Assembly (NCBI GenBank): GCA_027032855.1
Contig: JALVLX010000015.1
Span: 1-17,365, forward strand
Source of the DNA: Flavobacteriales bacterium
GTDB lineage: Bacteria > Bacteroidota > Bacteroidia > Flavobacteriales > Flavobacteriaceae
Length of the DNA: 17,365 nucleotides
Direction: 5' to 3'
Position numbers and translations under genes: made by a program. The notes beneath the pieces are model-generated. The model saw only the letters and a list, made by a program, of their open reading frames with translations. It was not told the origin of the DNA and made no database searches. Of the stretch, positions 1-7,251 are shown one piece after another (the first letter of the stretch is position 1; every line of letters begins with the position of its first letter).

Positions 1-31
1 TTGTTGAATAGTGGAATAATTATCATATTTG
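1..31 (+). promoter_or_regulatory. Possible Bacteroidota-type promoter for the DUF5916 gene
   Basis: CATATTTG at 24-31 matches 7 of 8 positions of the Bacteroidota -7 consensus TAnnTTTG. A TTG lies at the very first bases (1-3), 20 nt upstream, where the -33 TTTG element would be. The window edge cuts off its first T. Transcription would begin near 38, about 20 nt before the ATG at 59. Seen as a motif match only. Confidence 0.4.
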
Positions 32-58
32 TATTAGGAAATAATCCTGATTTTTTTT

Positions 59-2482
59 ATGAAAATATCATTTCAGATAATATTAATATATACAACTTTT
101 TTTCTCTCAATTTTTAACCTTTTTGGGCAAGGTAGTTCCACTAAAGTATTGCATGCAGTCAGAGTAGATAAAGCTCCTAAAATTGATGGTAATCCCGGTG
201 ACATGCAATGGCAAAAAGCTGAACCAGCAAGCGGATTTCAAATGTTTAGTCCGGGGTATGGCAATCCCTTGCCTGAGGCGTTTGATACTAAAATAAAAGT
301 AGTTTATGACGATGTTGCCATATATATATTGGCTGTTATGAAAGACCCGGAACCCGAAAAGATTGCAAAAGTATTCGGTTTAAGAGATCAAAAAACACAA
401 GCTGATAAATTTTCGGTTATTATCAATCCTTTTATAACACCCAATAACAATTATTACTTTGCCGTTTATGCATCCGGTTCTCAGCTGGACGGTACGGATC
501 CCAAAGGTGATAATCTGACTTGGAATGCTGTGTGGAAATCAGAGACTGCAATAACCAAAGATGGTTGGGTTGCAGAAATGGCTATTCCTTATTCGGCTTT
601 GCGATTTCAAAATGATGATGTACAGACTTGGGCAATCGGTTTTTTCAGAATGATTGACCGTACGCGTGAAGGCTATTCTTGGACACATATTGACAAGACA
701 AAATCAGGGGATATCGTGCAGTTTTTAGGGCGGTTGACCGATTTAAAGCATTTAAGACCACCTGTCCGGTTGAGCTTGTATCCTTACACTTCTGTAGCAC
801 ATTCGCGTTTTGACGGTCAAAAAAATACCGGTTTTGGTTACGGAATGGATTTAAAATACGGCTTGAGTGAAAATTATACCCTTGATGCTACGCTTATTCC
901 TGATTTTAGTGACACACCTTATGACGAATTACAGTTGAACTTGGGACCTTTTGAACAATATTATCAAGAGAAACGGCAGTTTTTTACGGAAGGTTTTGAC
1001 CTTTTTAACAAAGCCCGGCTTTTTTATTCGCGGCGAATTGGTGGCAAACCTTCAAATTTCTATTCTTTACCGTATCAAGTAAGTAGTGAAGATACGATAG
1101 TTGATAATCCCGATAAAATTCAGCTCATAAATGCTCTAAAAATTTCCGGACATAGCAAAAACGGTTTGGGAATTGGTTTTTTTAATGCGATAACTGACAA
1201 AACAGAAGCAACTGTTAAAAACAAGCATACCGGCGAAATACAGAAAGTTGTTACGGAACCTTACGCTAATTATAACATCATGGTTGTTGATTATAATTTT
1301 AAAGGTAATTCGTCTGTGGGGTTAATCAATACCAATGTTATACGGCAAGGCGATTTTAGAGATGCGAATGTTACCGGTTTAACTTTGAATTTGTACGGAC
1401 AAAATAATACCTTAAACGTCAAAGCTGTAACAGCTATGAGTTTGATTAATAATCACGAACAATATACTAAAGGTTTTAAACATATTTTTATAGCTTCAAA
1501 AAAAATAAATCAACATACTTTTAATGCCTTTGTCCGAGCTTTAGATTCTCATTATGACAGTAATGATTTAGGATTTACCAGACATAATAATGTGGCAAAT
1601 TTTGATGTAAGTTACAGTTATAAAATTTTAAAACCGACCAAACATTTTAATTCCATTCATATAAATTTTGATGCCGGTTTTGATCATTTGTATGAAAAAT
1701 TGCAGAAGGTTCAAAATGACTTTGAATTGACTTCTTTCTTTACCAACAAAAAGTATCTTAGTTTTGGTTTTGGTCTTGAGTATGTTACGGATGCTTTTAA
1801 TTTTTATGAACCGCGAACTCCCGGACGTTATTATTTAGATAAAGCTCACGGTGGCGGATGGGTGTTTGTGTCAACGGATTACAGAAAAAAGTTTGCCGGA
1901 GATGTTAAATTATCCCGTTATACCAAATTTAATGATCCGCAAAACTTTTTCAGCCTTATGCTTTCTCCCCGTTTTCGTTTTAATAACCATTTTAATATGG
2001 TTTATAAATACGAGTATCAAATAATGAATAATGGTAAGGGCTTTGTTGACCGTGTGGGCAAAAATATTATTTTTGGAAACAGACAGCTGAAGACCATAAC
2101 CAATAGTTTGGGCGCAAATTATTTTTTCAGTACAAAATCTGCCATCAATCTAAATCTGCGTTATTATTGGTCGCCGGTTTGCTATGATAAATTTTATAAA
2201 TTAAATGAAGATGGTTCTTTGTCAAAAATAGATACTTATCATAAGAATAAAGATATTAATTACAATGTTTGGAATATGGATTTAGGTTACTCATGGGAAT
2301 TTGCGCCCGGAAGTAATATGACATTTTTGTATCGTAATTCATTGCTAAACATGGATCAGAATGCCAATATTAATTTTGATACCAATGTTGATAATTTAAT
2401 GGATCAACCCGCTCGCAACACCTTCATCTTAAAGTTGACCTACTATATTGATTACAACACTGTTAAAAATAAATGGTTCTGA
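59..2482 (+). CDS. DUF5916 domain protein with N-terminal carbohydrate-binding-like domain, exported
   Basis: 807 aa. Residues 1-24 form a signal peptide (KISFQ then a hydrophobic run ending LFGQ). Residues about 30-220 look like the CBM9-like domain seen at the start of this family, with the typical opening around PKIDGNPGDMQWQKAE (40-55). The rest, about 230-807, fits the DUF5916 region, with alternating aromatic strands such as LNLRYYWSP and an end in KNKWF, as expected of an outer-membrane beta-barrel. Family members are common in Bacteroidota; their substrate is unknown, although the N-terminal fold suggests glycan contact. The gene appears monocistronic, with its own candidate promoter, and converges with the next gene with only 5 nt between stop codons. 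The function is inferred from family resemblance and not shown by catalytic residues. Confidence 0.85.
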   Translation: MKISFQIILIYTTFFLSIFNLFGQGSSTKVLHAVRVDKAPKIDGNPGDMQWQKAEPASGFQMFSPGYGNPLPEAFDTKIKVVYDDVAIYILAVMKDPEPEKIAKVFGLRDQKTQADKFSVIINPFITPNNNYYFAVYASGSQLDGTDPKGDNLTWNAVWKSETAITKDGWVAEMAIPYSALRFQNDDVQTWAIGFFRMIDRTREGYSWTHIDKTKSGDIVQFLGRLTDLKHLRPPVRLSLYPYTSVAHSRFDGQKNTGFGYGMDLKYGLSENYTLDATLIPDFSDTPYDELQLNLGPFEQYYQEKRQFFTEGFDLFNKARLFYSRRIGGKPSNFYSLPYQVSSEDTIVDNPDKIQLINALKISGHSKNGLGIGFFNAITDKTEATVKNKHTGEIQKVVTEPYANYNIMVVDYNFKGNSSVGLINTNVIRQGDFRDANVTGLTLNLYGQNNTLNVKAVTAMSLINNHEQYTKGFKHIFIASKKINQHTFNAFVRALDSHYDSNDLGFTRHNNVANFDVSYSYKILKPTKHFNSIHINFDAGFDHLYEKLQKVQNDFELTSFFTNKKYLSFGFGLEYVTDAFNFYEPRTPGRYYLDKAHGGGWVFVSTDYRKKFAGDVKLSRYTKFNDPQNFFSLMLSPRFRFNNHFNMVYKYEYQIMNNGKGFVDRVGKNIIFGNRQLKTITNSLGANYFFSTKSAINLNLRYYWSPVCYDKFYKLNEDGSLSKIDTYHKNKDINYNVWNMDLGYSWEFAPGSNMTFLYRNSLLNMDQNANINFDTNVDNLMDQPARNTFILKLTYYIDYNTVKNKWF

Positions 2483-2487
2483 GACTG

Positions 2488-5487
2488 TTATTCATCTTGC
2501 TCATCATTATGTTCAGGTTGTCGTAATACTGCTCCCCTTCGTTTTTTGCCATCAATTATTACTTTTAAGGGATTAGAAAAACGTACGTGTTTAAAATATT
2601 TGGTTTCTTCAATAAGTTCTGCGGTATTAATTAAGTCATAATTAATGGCTTCGGGATGTTTGTCCAGAAAAACCGAAAAATAGGCAATATTCATGGTGGT
2701 CAGATTGTGAAAAAAATGCGACCCCGAAGAAGCGTCTAATGGATAACCTTCCAAGCTGGTTTCTACGATAACCTTAGCATTTGAAATCTGTGTCCAGTTA
2801 ACCGGAATACCAATAAACCTATCTCGGGTTCCCCAACGTCCGGGACCGATCAAAATATAATTCTTGTTATGAAATTTGCTGTTTAATGTATCTATTTCTT
2901 GCGCCATTGTAATGGTGTCAGTCTTGTCAAAAACTTCATTTTTAACATAAATTAAATCTCGAATAGTGTTTATGACACCATTTCCCATACTTTTTTCGGC
3001 ATACAATATCAAATTATCTTTATCAAGTTCGTCCGGCTTGAATGAGTAATCTTCAGAAGGCATCAAAAGGGGTTTTACCTGTAAAATATAGAAAGTGGCA
3101 TCGCCGTCTTCGTCAGGTGTTAAATCTATGGCAAATTCGATTTCAACAGGTGTATCAAAAGCTTGTTTGAGATTATCCAACACATCTTGAATCATTTGCG
3201 GTAGCGGTATGTATTCGTTTTGTAAAATACTGGCGAAATTTGTGACTAAAATACCGTTCTCATCAACGCCCGGAAAAAGCATGTCGTTATTGAAATCATA
3301 AGTTGACACCAGATGTGTCAGCGTGCCGTGTGGAATAGCATCGTATAAGTCAACTTTTTTAATAGCAGAGTAAGGACCTTCGAGTAAATTGAAATCTTGT
3401 TTTTTGAGATCAACAGCATAAAAATAACTTTGACTTTGTTTGATTTGATCTTGCAAAGACATTAGTTGAATTTTAGGATATTTAGGCGCAAATCTGTATG
3501 CCCGCTCTCCTTCAACCACATAAGAGCCTAAACCAATTGCTATTACGGCAAAACCGTCTCGAGGTTTCATGGAAGCAAATGGGTAATAGTTATAAGATTG
3601 AGCTACGCCACTGATGTCAGGATAGTAGAGCCCGTTGTGTTCTTGACCAACCAGTTCTTGAATAACAACAGACATCTTTTCATCTCCTAATTTATGGTCT
3701 AATGCTCTTGAATAATTAACGGCTACGTTGGAATATGTAGAGGCGTAAACCAATTTTATGGCATCAATGAGCTGTTGCAAACGTTTGTTTTTGTCATGAT
3801 GTGTGTTGGGAATTATGTAGGTTTCAAAAATACCGGCAAAGGGTTGGGTCAAACTGTCTTCAAACAATCCGGAAGAACGTACAGCCAACGGTTTTTTGAA
3901 ACAATCCAAAAATACATCTAATTTTTTGACCAATTCGTTAGACAACCGGGCTTTTAAAAATCTTTTGTTGATTTCTTCGTCAGTCAAATGTAAATCTTTC
4001 AGGTTTTGAAGCTTATTATCTTCAATAAAACGGTCAAATTCATCGGCGCCAATAATCGCCGTACGGGGCATTTTAATTTTTAAACCTTTTGTATGATTTT
4101 TATTAGCCAATTCTGTTTTGTGTAACAGTGAATTGATAAATACCAAGCCACGACCTTTACCGCCATAAGCACCATCGGATAGTAAGAAAATATTTTTGTC
4201 GTCAATACAATCGGCATCTTCCCAAGGCACAACTTTACCTTGGGGTTTTTCATCGCGATAAGCTTTCAGCATTTTTAAAACATAAGCTCTGATTTCTGCG
4301 GCATCTTTAAAATCATGTATTTTTTTTGCTTCTAATATTTTAGCCAATTGGATTTCGGAGCGTGCCATAAGCCAAAGTGAAAATTCGTCACGCTTGGCAT
4401 GAAATTCTATGCTTTCGGAAGAAATACGTTTGATAATTTTTTCAAATTCCTTAAGAGTTCTGGCTCGGTCGATTTCTTTCCCGTTTTTGTCTCTGAAAAC
4501 AAAATCACCAAAACCAACTTTTTGGGTTACTTGTTCGATGAGTTTTTGGTACAAATCTTCATCATTCTTGTCAATGAAAGTCAAATATTTAGCATCAGCA
4601 ATGTTTTTTTGTTTTTTGTCCGATGATAATACAACAATGGGTAAATTAGACTTGATTTTTCTAACTTCGTCGATAAGTTGAAAACCGGTGTCGGGTTCTA
4701 TTTTTCCGTTTTTCGGGAATTGTACATCGGTAATCATGACAAAAATGTTGTCTTTAAATTTTTTGAAAAGCGCCATTGCTTCTTCATAGTTGGTAGCCAA
4801 CAATATTTTTGGACGCGCTCGCAGTTTTAAGACCTTGTAGAGCTTGTCCATTTTGACTTCTTCAATGATTTTATTGGTCTGTTTAAAGACAATACGGTAA
4901 AGTTTGTTGAGGTAGTTTGAATAAAAAATAGGATTGTCTTCAACTACTAAAATCATTCTGACAGAAGCCAACTTACTGTCATTTTCAGCATTCATTTTGT
5001 CTTCAAGATGTTTAATCATGGCAAAAAAGATGCGCGATTCGCCATCCCAAACAAAAATTTTATCATAACCGATACTGTCTTTTTGCTTTTCTAAAAATTT
5101 AATGTGGTGGGTATTGTTCAGTAAGATAAAAATGGGTAAATCCGGATAGCGTTCTTTGATTTTTTTGATGATTTTAAGCGGTCGTTGTTTGTTAAACCCG
5201 ACGGTAATAACCACCATATCTATATTTTTCTGTTCCAGTTGTTCCAGAGTTTCTTCCGTAGAATAAACACCTGTAATCCTTGGTAAGGAAGTCAAATTAA
5301 GCTTGCCGTAGTCATATAGCATTATCTCAGAAAAACGCCCTTCTTTGTTGATGGAAAAAGCATCGTAAAGATTTGAAACCAACAATATTTCTTTAACTTT
5401 AAACTTGCTCATGTCGTGGTAAATATCACGCATGCGACTGTCGCGATTCAGATAATTTTGCAGGAGTTGTTTGGTTTTCTGCTTCAT
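2488..5487 (-). CDS. Receiver-domain / PEP-pyruvate-binding (PPDK_N) ATP-grasp fusion protein
   Basis: 999 aa from the ATG at 5487. The reading frame extends 6 codons further to a TTG at 5505, but the ATG is the likelier start. Residues about 28-165 resemble a degenerate receiver: the usual phospho-acceptor position reads MVVITVGF. Residues about 177-320 form a receiver with its key residues in place: acidic pair in VVEDN (~183-184), acceptor Asp in MITDVQF (~254), Ser in VLSSD (~288), Lys in FIDKN (~307). Then comes a PEP-synthase/PPDK-type nucleotide-binding domain: GAYGGKGRGLVF (~440-451), AVRSSGLFEDS (~535-545) with FAGIFETY, EIEFAIDL (~782-789) and YILQVKPL (~800-807). The last ~170 residues carry GPGRWGTRDRF and SSGSHFFHN. 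I do not see the swivelling phospho-His domain (TSHAA type) or the PEP-binding barrel, so it is probably not a true PEP synthase or PPDK. A signal-controlled kinase or ligase is plausible, but the substrate is unknown. Confidence 0.8.
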   Translation of the reverse strand: MKQKTKQLLQNYLNRDSRMRDIYHDMSKFKVKEILLVSNLYDAFSINKEGRFSEIMLYDYGKLNLTSLPRITGVYSTEETLEQLEQKNIDMVVITVGFNKQRPLKIIKKIKERYPDLPIFILLNNTHHIKFLEKQKDSIGYDKIFVWDGESRIFFAMIKHLEDKMNAENDSKLASVRMILVVEDNPIFYSNYLNKLYRIVFKQTNKIIEEVKMDKLYKVLKLRARPKILLATNYEEAMALFKKFKDNIFVMITDVQFPKNGKIEPDTGFQLIDEVRKIKSNLPIVVLSSDKKQKNIADAKYLTFIDKNDEDLYQKLIEQVTQKVGFGDFVFRDKNGKEIDRARTLKEFEKIIKRISSESIEFHAKRDEFSLWLMARSEIQLAKILEAKKIHDFKDAAEIRAYVLKMLKAYRDEKPQGKVVPWEDADCIDDKNIFLLSDGAYGGKGRGLVFINSLLHKTELANKNHTKGLKIKMPRTAIIGADEFDRFIEDNKLQNLKDLHLTDEEINKRFLKARLSNELVKKLDVFLDCFKKPLAVRSSGLFEDSLTQPFAGIFETYIIPNTHHDKNKRLQQLIDAIKLVYASTYSNVAVNYSRALDHKLGDEKMSVVIQELVGQEHNGLYYPDISGVAQSYNYYPFASMKPRDGFAVIAIGLGSYVVEGERAYRFAPKYPKIQLMSLQDQIKQSQSYFYAVDLKKQDFNLLEGPYSAIKKVDLYDAIPHGTLTHLVSTYDFNNDMLFPGVDENGILVTNFASILQNEYIPLPQMIQDVLDNLKQAFDTPVEIEFAIDLTPDEDGDATFYILQVKPLLMPSEDYSFKPDELDKDNLILYAEKSMGNGVINTIRDLIYVKNEVFDKTDTITMAQEIDTLNSKFHNKNYILIGPGRWGTRDRFIGIPVNWTQISNAKVIVETSLEGYPLDASSGSHFFHNLTTMNIAYFSVFLDKHPEAINYDLINTAELIEETKYFKHVRFSNPLKVIIDGKKRRGAVLRQPEHNDEQDE

Positions 5488-6037
5488 AAGACAAAGTTTT
5501 TTCAAAAACTAAAGTTACTCAAAATTCCGTTGGTTTGAAAATTTTTGGTTTATTTTTAATTTTTGGTACTTTGTTTACCGCTCCGTCGTGGGTCTCCCGA
5601 CCTCTGCTCCGTCGCGTGTGTCCCGACAACGACGGTATTTTTCCTTTTCTTATACAGGTCACTCTTACGAAGCTATCTATTTGTTTGGGTTCAATATTTG
5701 CTACAAACCGGACACTCATAGAGAGTTTGGTTATCGTTTTAATAATGTCATCTCTTCTGTGTTTAGCAAAATTTAAGTTGCAATCAAGAGCACACAAGAG
5801 AACGCTAACTCGACAAACCTTGCAATTCAATATAAAAGTTTTCAAAAACAATACTAAACAGTAAATTATTTTTAATATAAGCAGTAGAATAATAAAAATT
5901 ATTTAAATATGTAAAAAATTTTCACTTTTCTATTGCATAGTATTTTTTTTTTGATTTGCAAAGTTATTATGTTTTGTTAGGGCGGCAAACAAAATATAAT
6001 AACGTTAACTGAATATTAATTTTAAAAACTTAAACCT
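5488..6037. other. Gene-poor intergenic region with GC-rich repeats
   Basis: About 550 nt between two divergent genes. The first part (5580-5640) has a GC-rich repeat listed separately. The middle (5640-5865) has open frames of about 110 codons on both strands at once, overlapping antiparallel. Neither translation resembles a known family, has a signal peptide or has a convincing start, so I annotate no gene. The last part (5865-6037) is very AT-rich and must carry the promoter of the small secreted protein gene. A loose candidate is TATGTTTTG near 5968-5976, one base longer than the TAnnTTTG consensus. For the minus-strand gene, TAACTTTA (complement of 5510-5517) is a 7-of-8 match to the -7 box placed to start transcription just upstream of the 5487 ATG. 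Confidence 0.5.
5584..5635. repeat. GC-rich GTCG...CCCGAC repeat, two tandem imperfect copies
   Basis: Copy one is GTCGTGGGTCTCCCGACC at 5585-5602. Copy two is GTCGCGTGTGTCCCGAC at 5611-5627, 26 bp further on. CCGTCG (5609-5614) and CGACGG (5630-5635) form an inverted pair around copy two, so a hairpin is possible. The composition is far richer in GC than the surroundings. A close relative sits at 9893-9930 in the same orientation (17 of 18 bases identical to copy one), which suggests a dispersed repeat family in this genome. Confidence 0.65.
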
Positions 6038-6310
6038 ATGAAAAAAATAGTTTTAATTTTAGCTTTGTTATTATTTTCTTTTAATAGCTTTGCAAGTACT
6101 GATGTTATAGAGAATCCTTTGATTGAATATAAGTCAAATGTTACAGAAAATTCTTTGATTGAGAATCAATCTGGTGGTGATTTATGGATATATGTTTTGA
6201 TTACAAGCTGTTGGCAAATGGCTGTTTCCTATTCTTATGAGCCGGTTAGTCAATCTCAGTATTATGAATGGATAGCAGCTATGGAGCAATTTCACTGTGA
6301 AGAATTGTAA
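6038..6310 (+). CDS. Small secreted protein of unknown function
   Basis: 90 aa; no family recognised. Residues 1-19 are a clear signal peptide (MKKIVLILALLLFSFNSFA, then S-T-D), so the mature product would be about 71 aa, acidic, and periplasmic or secreted. The mature N-terminus has two 12-residue imperfect repeats, VIENPLIEYKSN (23-34) and VTENSLIENQSG (35-46), also visible as a 36-bp repeat in the DNA. A hydrophobic, aromatic part follows (DLWIYVLITSCWQMAVSYSY), then a C-terminus with a second cysteine (FHCEEL). The two cysteines (58, 87) could pair. It lies 86 bp upstream of the GLPGLI gene on the same strand, with a perfect palindrome between, so it may be co-transcribed with it. Its signal peptide and start are convincing; its function is not known. 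Confidence 0.7.
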   Translation: MKKIVLILALLLFSFNSFASTDVIENPLIEYKSNVTENSLIENQSGGDLWIYVLITSCWQMAVSYSYEPVSQSQYYEWIAAMEQFHCEEL

Positions 6311-6329
6311 TATTAATTTAAATTAAAAC

Positions 6330-6343
6330 GAGTAGCGCTACTC
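6330..6343. promoter_or_regulatory. Perfect 14-bp palindrome between small ORF and GLPGLI gene
   Basis: GAGTAGCGCTACTC is perfectly self-complementary and lies 20 nt after the stop of the 90-aa gene and 53 nt before the GLPGLI start. It is followed by an AT-rich stretch (ATATTATAATATTAG) without a U run, so it is a poor intrinsic terminator. It could be a dimeric regulator's operator, an RNA-processing hairpin, or a weak attenuator. The role is inferred from shape and position only. Confidence 0.45.
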
Positions 6344-6396
6344 ATATTATAATATTAGTTTAAAAATTTTCAACGAATTAATCCGTTATTACTTTT

Positions 6397-7251
6397 ATGA
6401 AATCAAATTGTAAATTTTTATTATTTTTATTAATTTGGGCAATTGAATACTCAACGTTAGCCCAAAACGTAAAAGTAGAATATCAAGTCAAAGCCAAGCA
6501 AAGTTTAAAATATCCTGCTTTTACTGAACCATTTTTACTAATGATAGATAAGAATGTCAAAAGTTTGTTTATTTCGAAAAATAAGTTAATTTCTGGGAAA
6601 ATTTTGAAAAAGTATTACGATAAAAAAATGGCAAGTAACTCACATAAAATAGTTACTTCGTTTTCTGACCCTGAAATAATTCAAGCGAGAAAGTACAAAA
6701 ATAAATACAAGATAGTCATTGAGAAGAATTTTTCTGATCATCATTTGAAGTTGCAGCAAGGGGCATTTATGAGTAAATTACAATATGAAGCGGATTTACC
6801 AAAGTTAAACTGGCAATTAACCGATAAACAAAAACAGATTTTAGGATATACTGTCATGCAAGCCAAACTACATTACAAAGGCAGGGATTTTACGGCTTGG
6901 TATGCACCTGCTATTGCCGTAAGTGATGGTCCTTATAAATTTTGGGGATTGCCCGGCTTGATATTGGAAATCTACGATAGTAAAAACGATTACCATTTTA
7001 CGGCAACCGGTATAGAGTTTCCGGACAAAATAAATTTTCCTAAAGAATATTTTTCCAAAGGTTCCACTTTAATGCCTGTTATTCAAACTACAGAACAAAA
7101 CTTTCAAAAAGATTTTAACAAAACTTTTAACCCTGAAAATGTAATAGGTACTACAGTTTATATTGGAAAAAATTCCGAAGAAATGAAAGCTGAAAGAGTA
7201 CAAAAAATAAAAAGTTTGTATAATAACCCTATTGAATTGAGTAATGATTAA
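6397..7251 (+). CDS. GLPGLI family protein, exported
   Basis: 284 aa. The signal peptide is about residues 1-22 (KSNCKFLLFLLIWAIEYSTLA, then QNVKVEYQV). The defining motif is exact: FWGLPGLILEIYD, with GLPGLI at 184-189, preceded by WYAPAIAVSDGPYK and followed by a strand ending HFTATGIEF, as in this Bacteroidota family. The family is of unknown biochemical function and is often encoded beside TonB-receptor-like barrel genes. That is the case here: the stop overlaps the next gene's start by 8 bp, implying translational coupling. Its job is probably periplasmic and linked to the barrel protein, which is inference. No catalytic residues can be named. Confidence 0.92.
   Translation: MKSNCKFLLFLLIWAIEYSTLAQNVKVEYQVKAKQSLKYPAFTEPFLLMIDKNVKSLFISKNKLISGKILKKYYDKKMASNSHKIVTSFSDPEIIQARKYKNKYKIVIEKNFSDHHLKLQQGAFMSKLQYEADLPKLNWQLTDKQKQILGYTVMQAKLHYKGRDFTAWYAPAIAVSDGPYKFWGLPGLILEIYDSKNDYHFTATGIEFPDKINFPKEYFSKGSTLMPVIQTTEQNFQKDFNKTFNPENVIGTTVYIGKNSEEMKAERVQKIKSLYNNPIELSND

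Noticed and set aside
4399..4681. Plus-strand open frames of 75 and 90 codons
   Set aside because: They lie antisense within the receiver/ATP-grasp gene, with no domain, signal peptide or start context.
5487..5505. TTG start at 5505 for the receiver/ATP-grasp protein
   Set aside because: The ATG at 5487 fits the -7-like box and the normal start codon better.
5519..5864. Antiparallel open frames of about 110 codons on both strands
   Set aside because: No recognised family and no promoter or start support; treated as part of the repeat region and not as genes.
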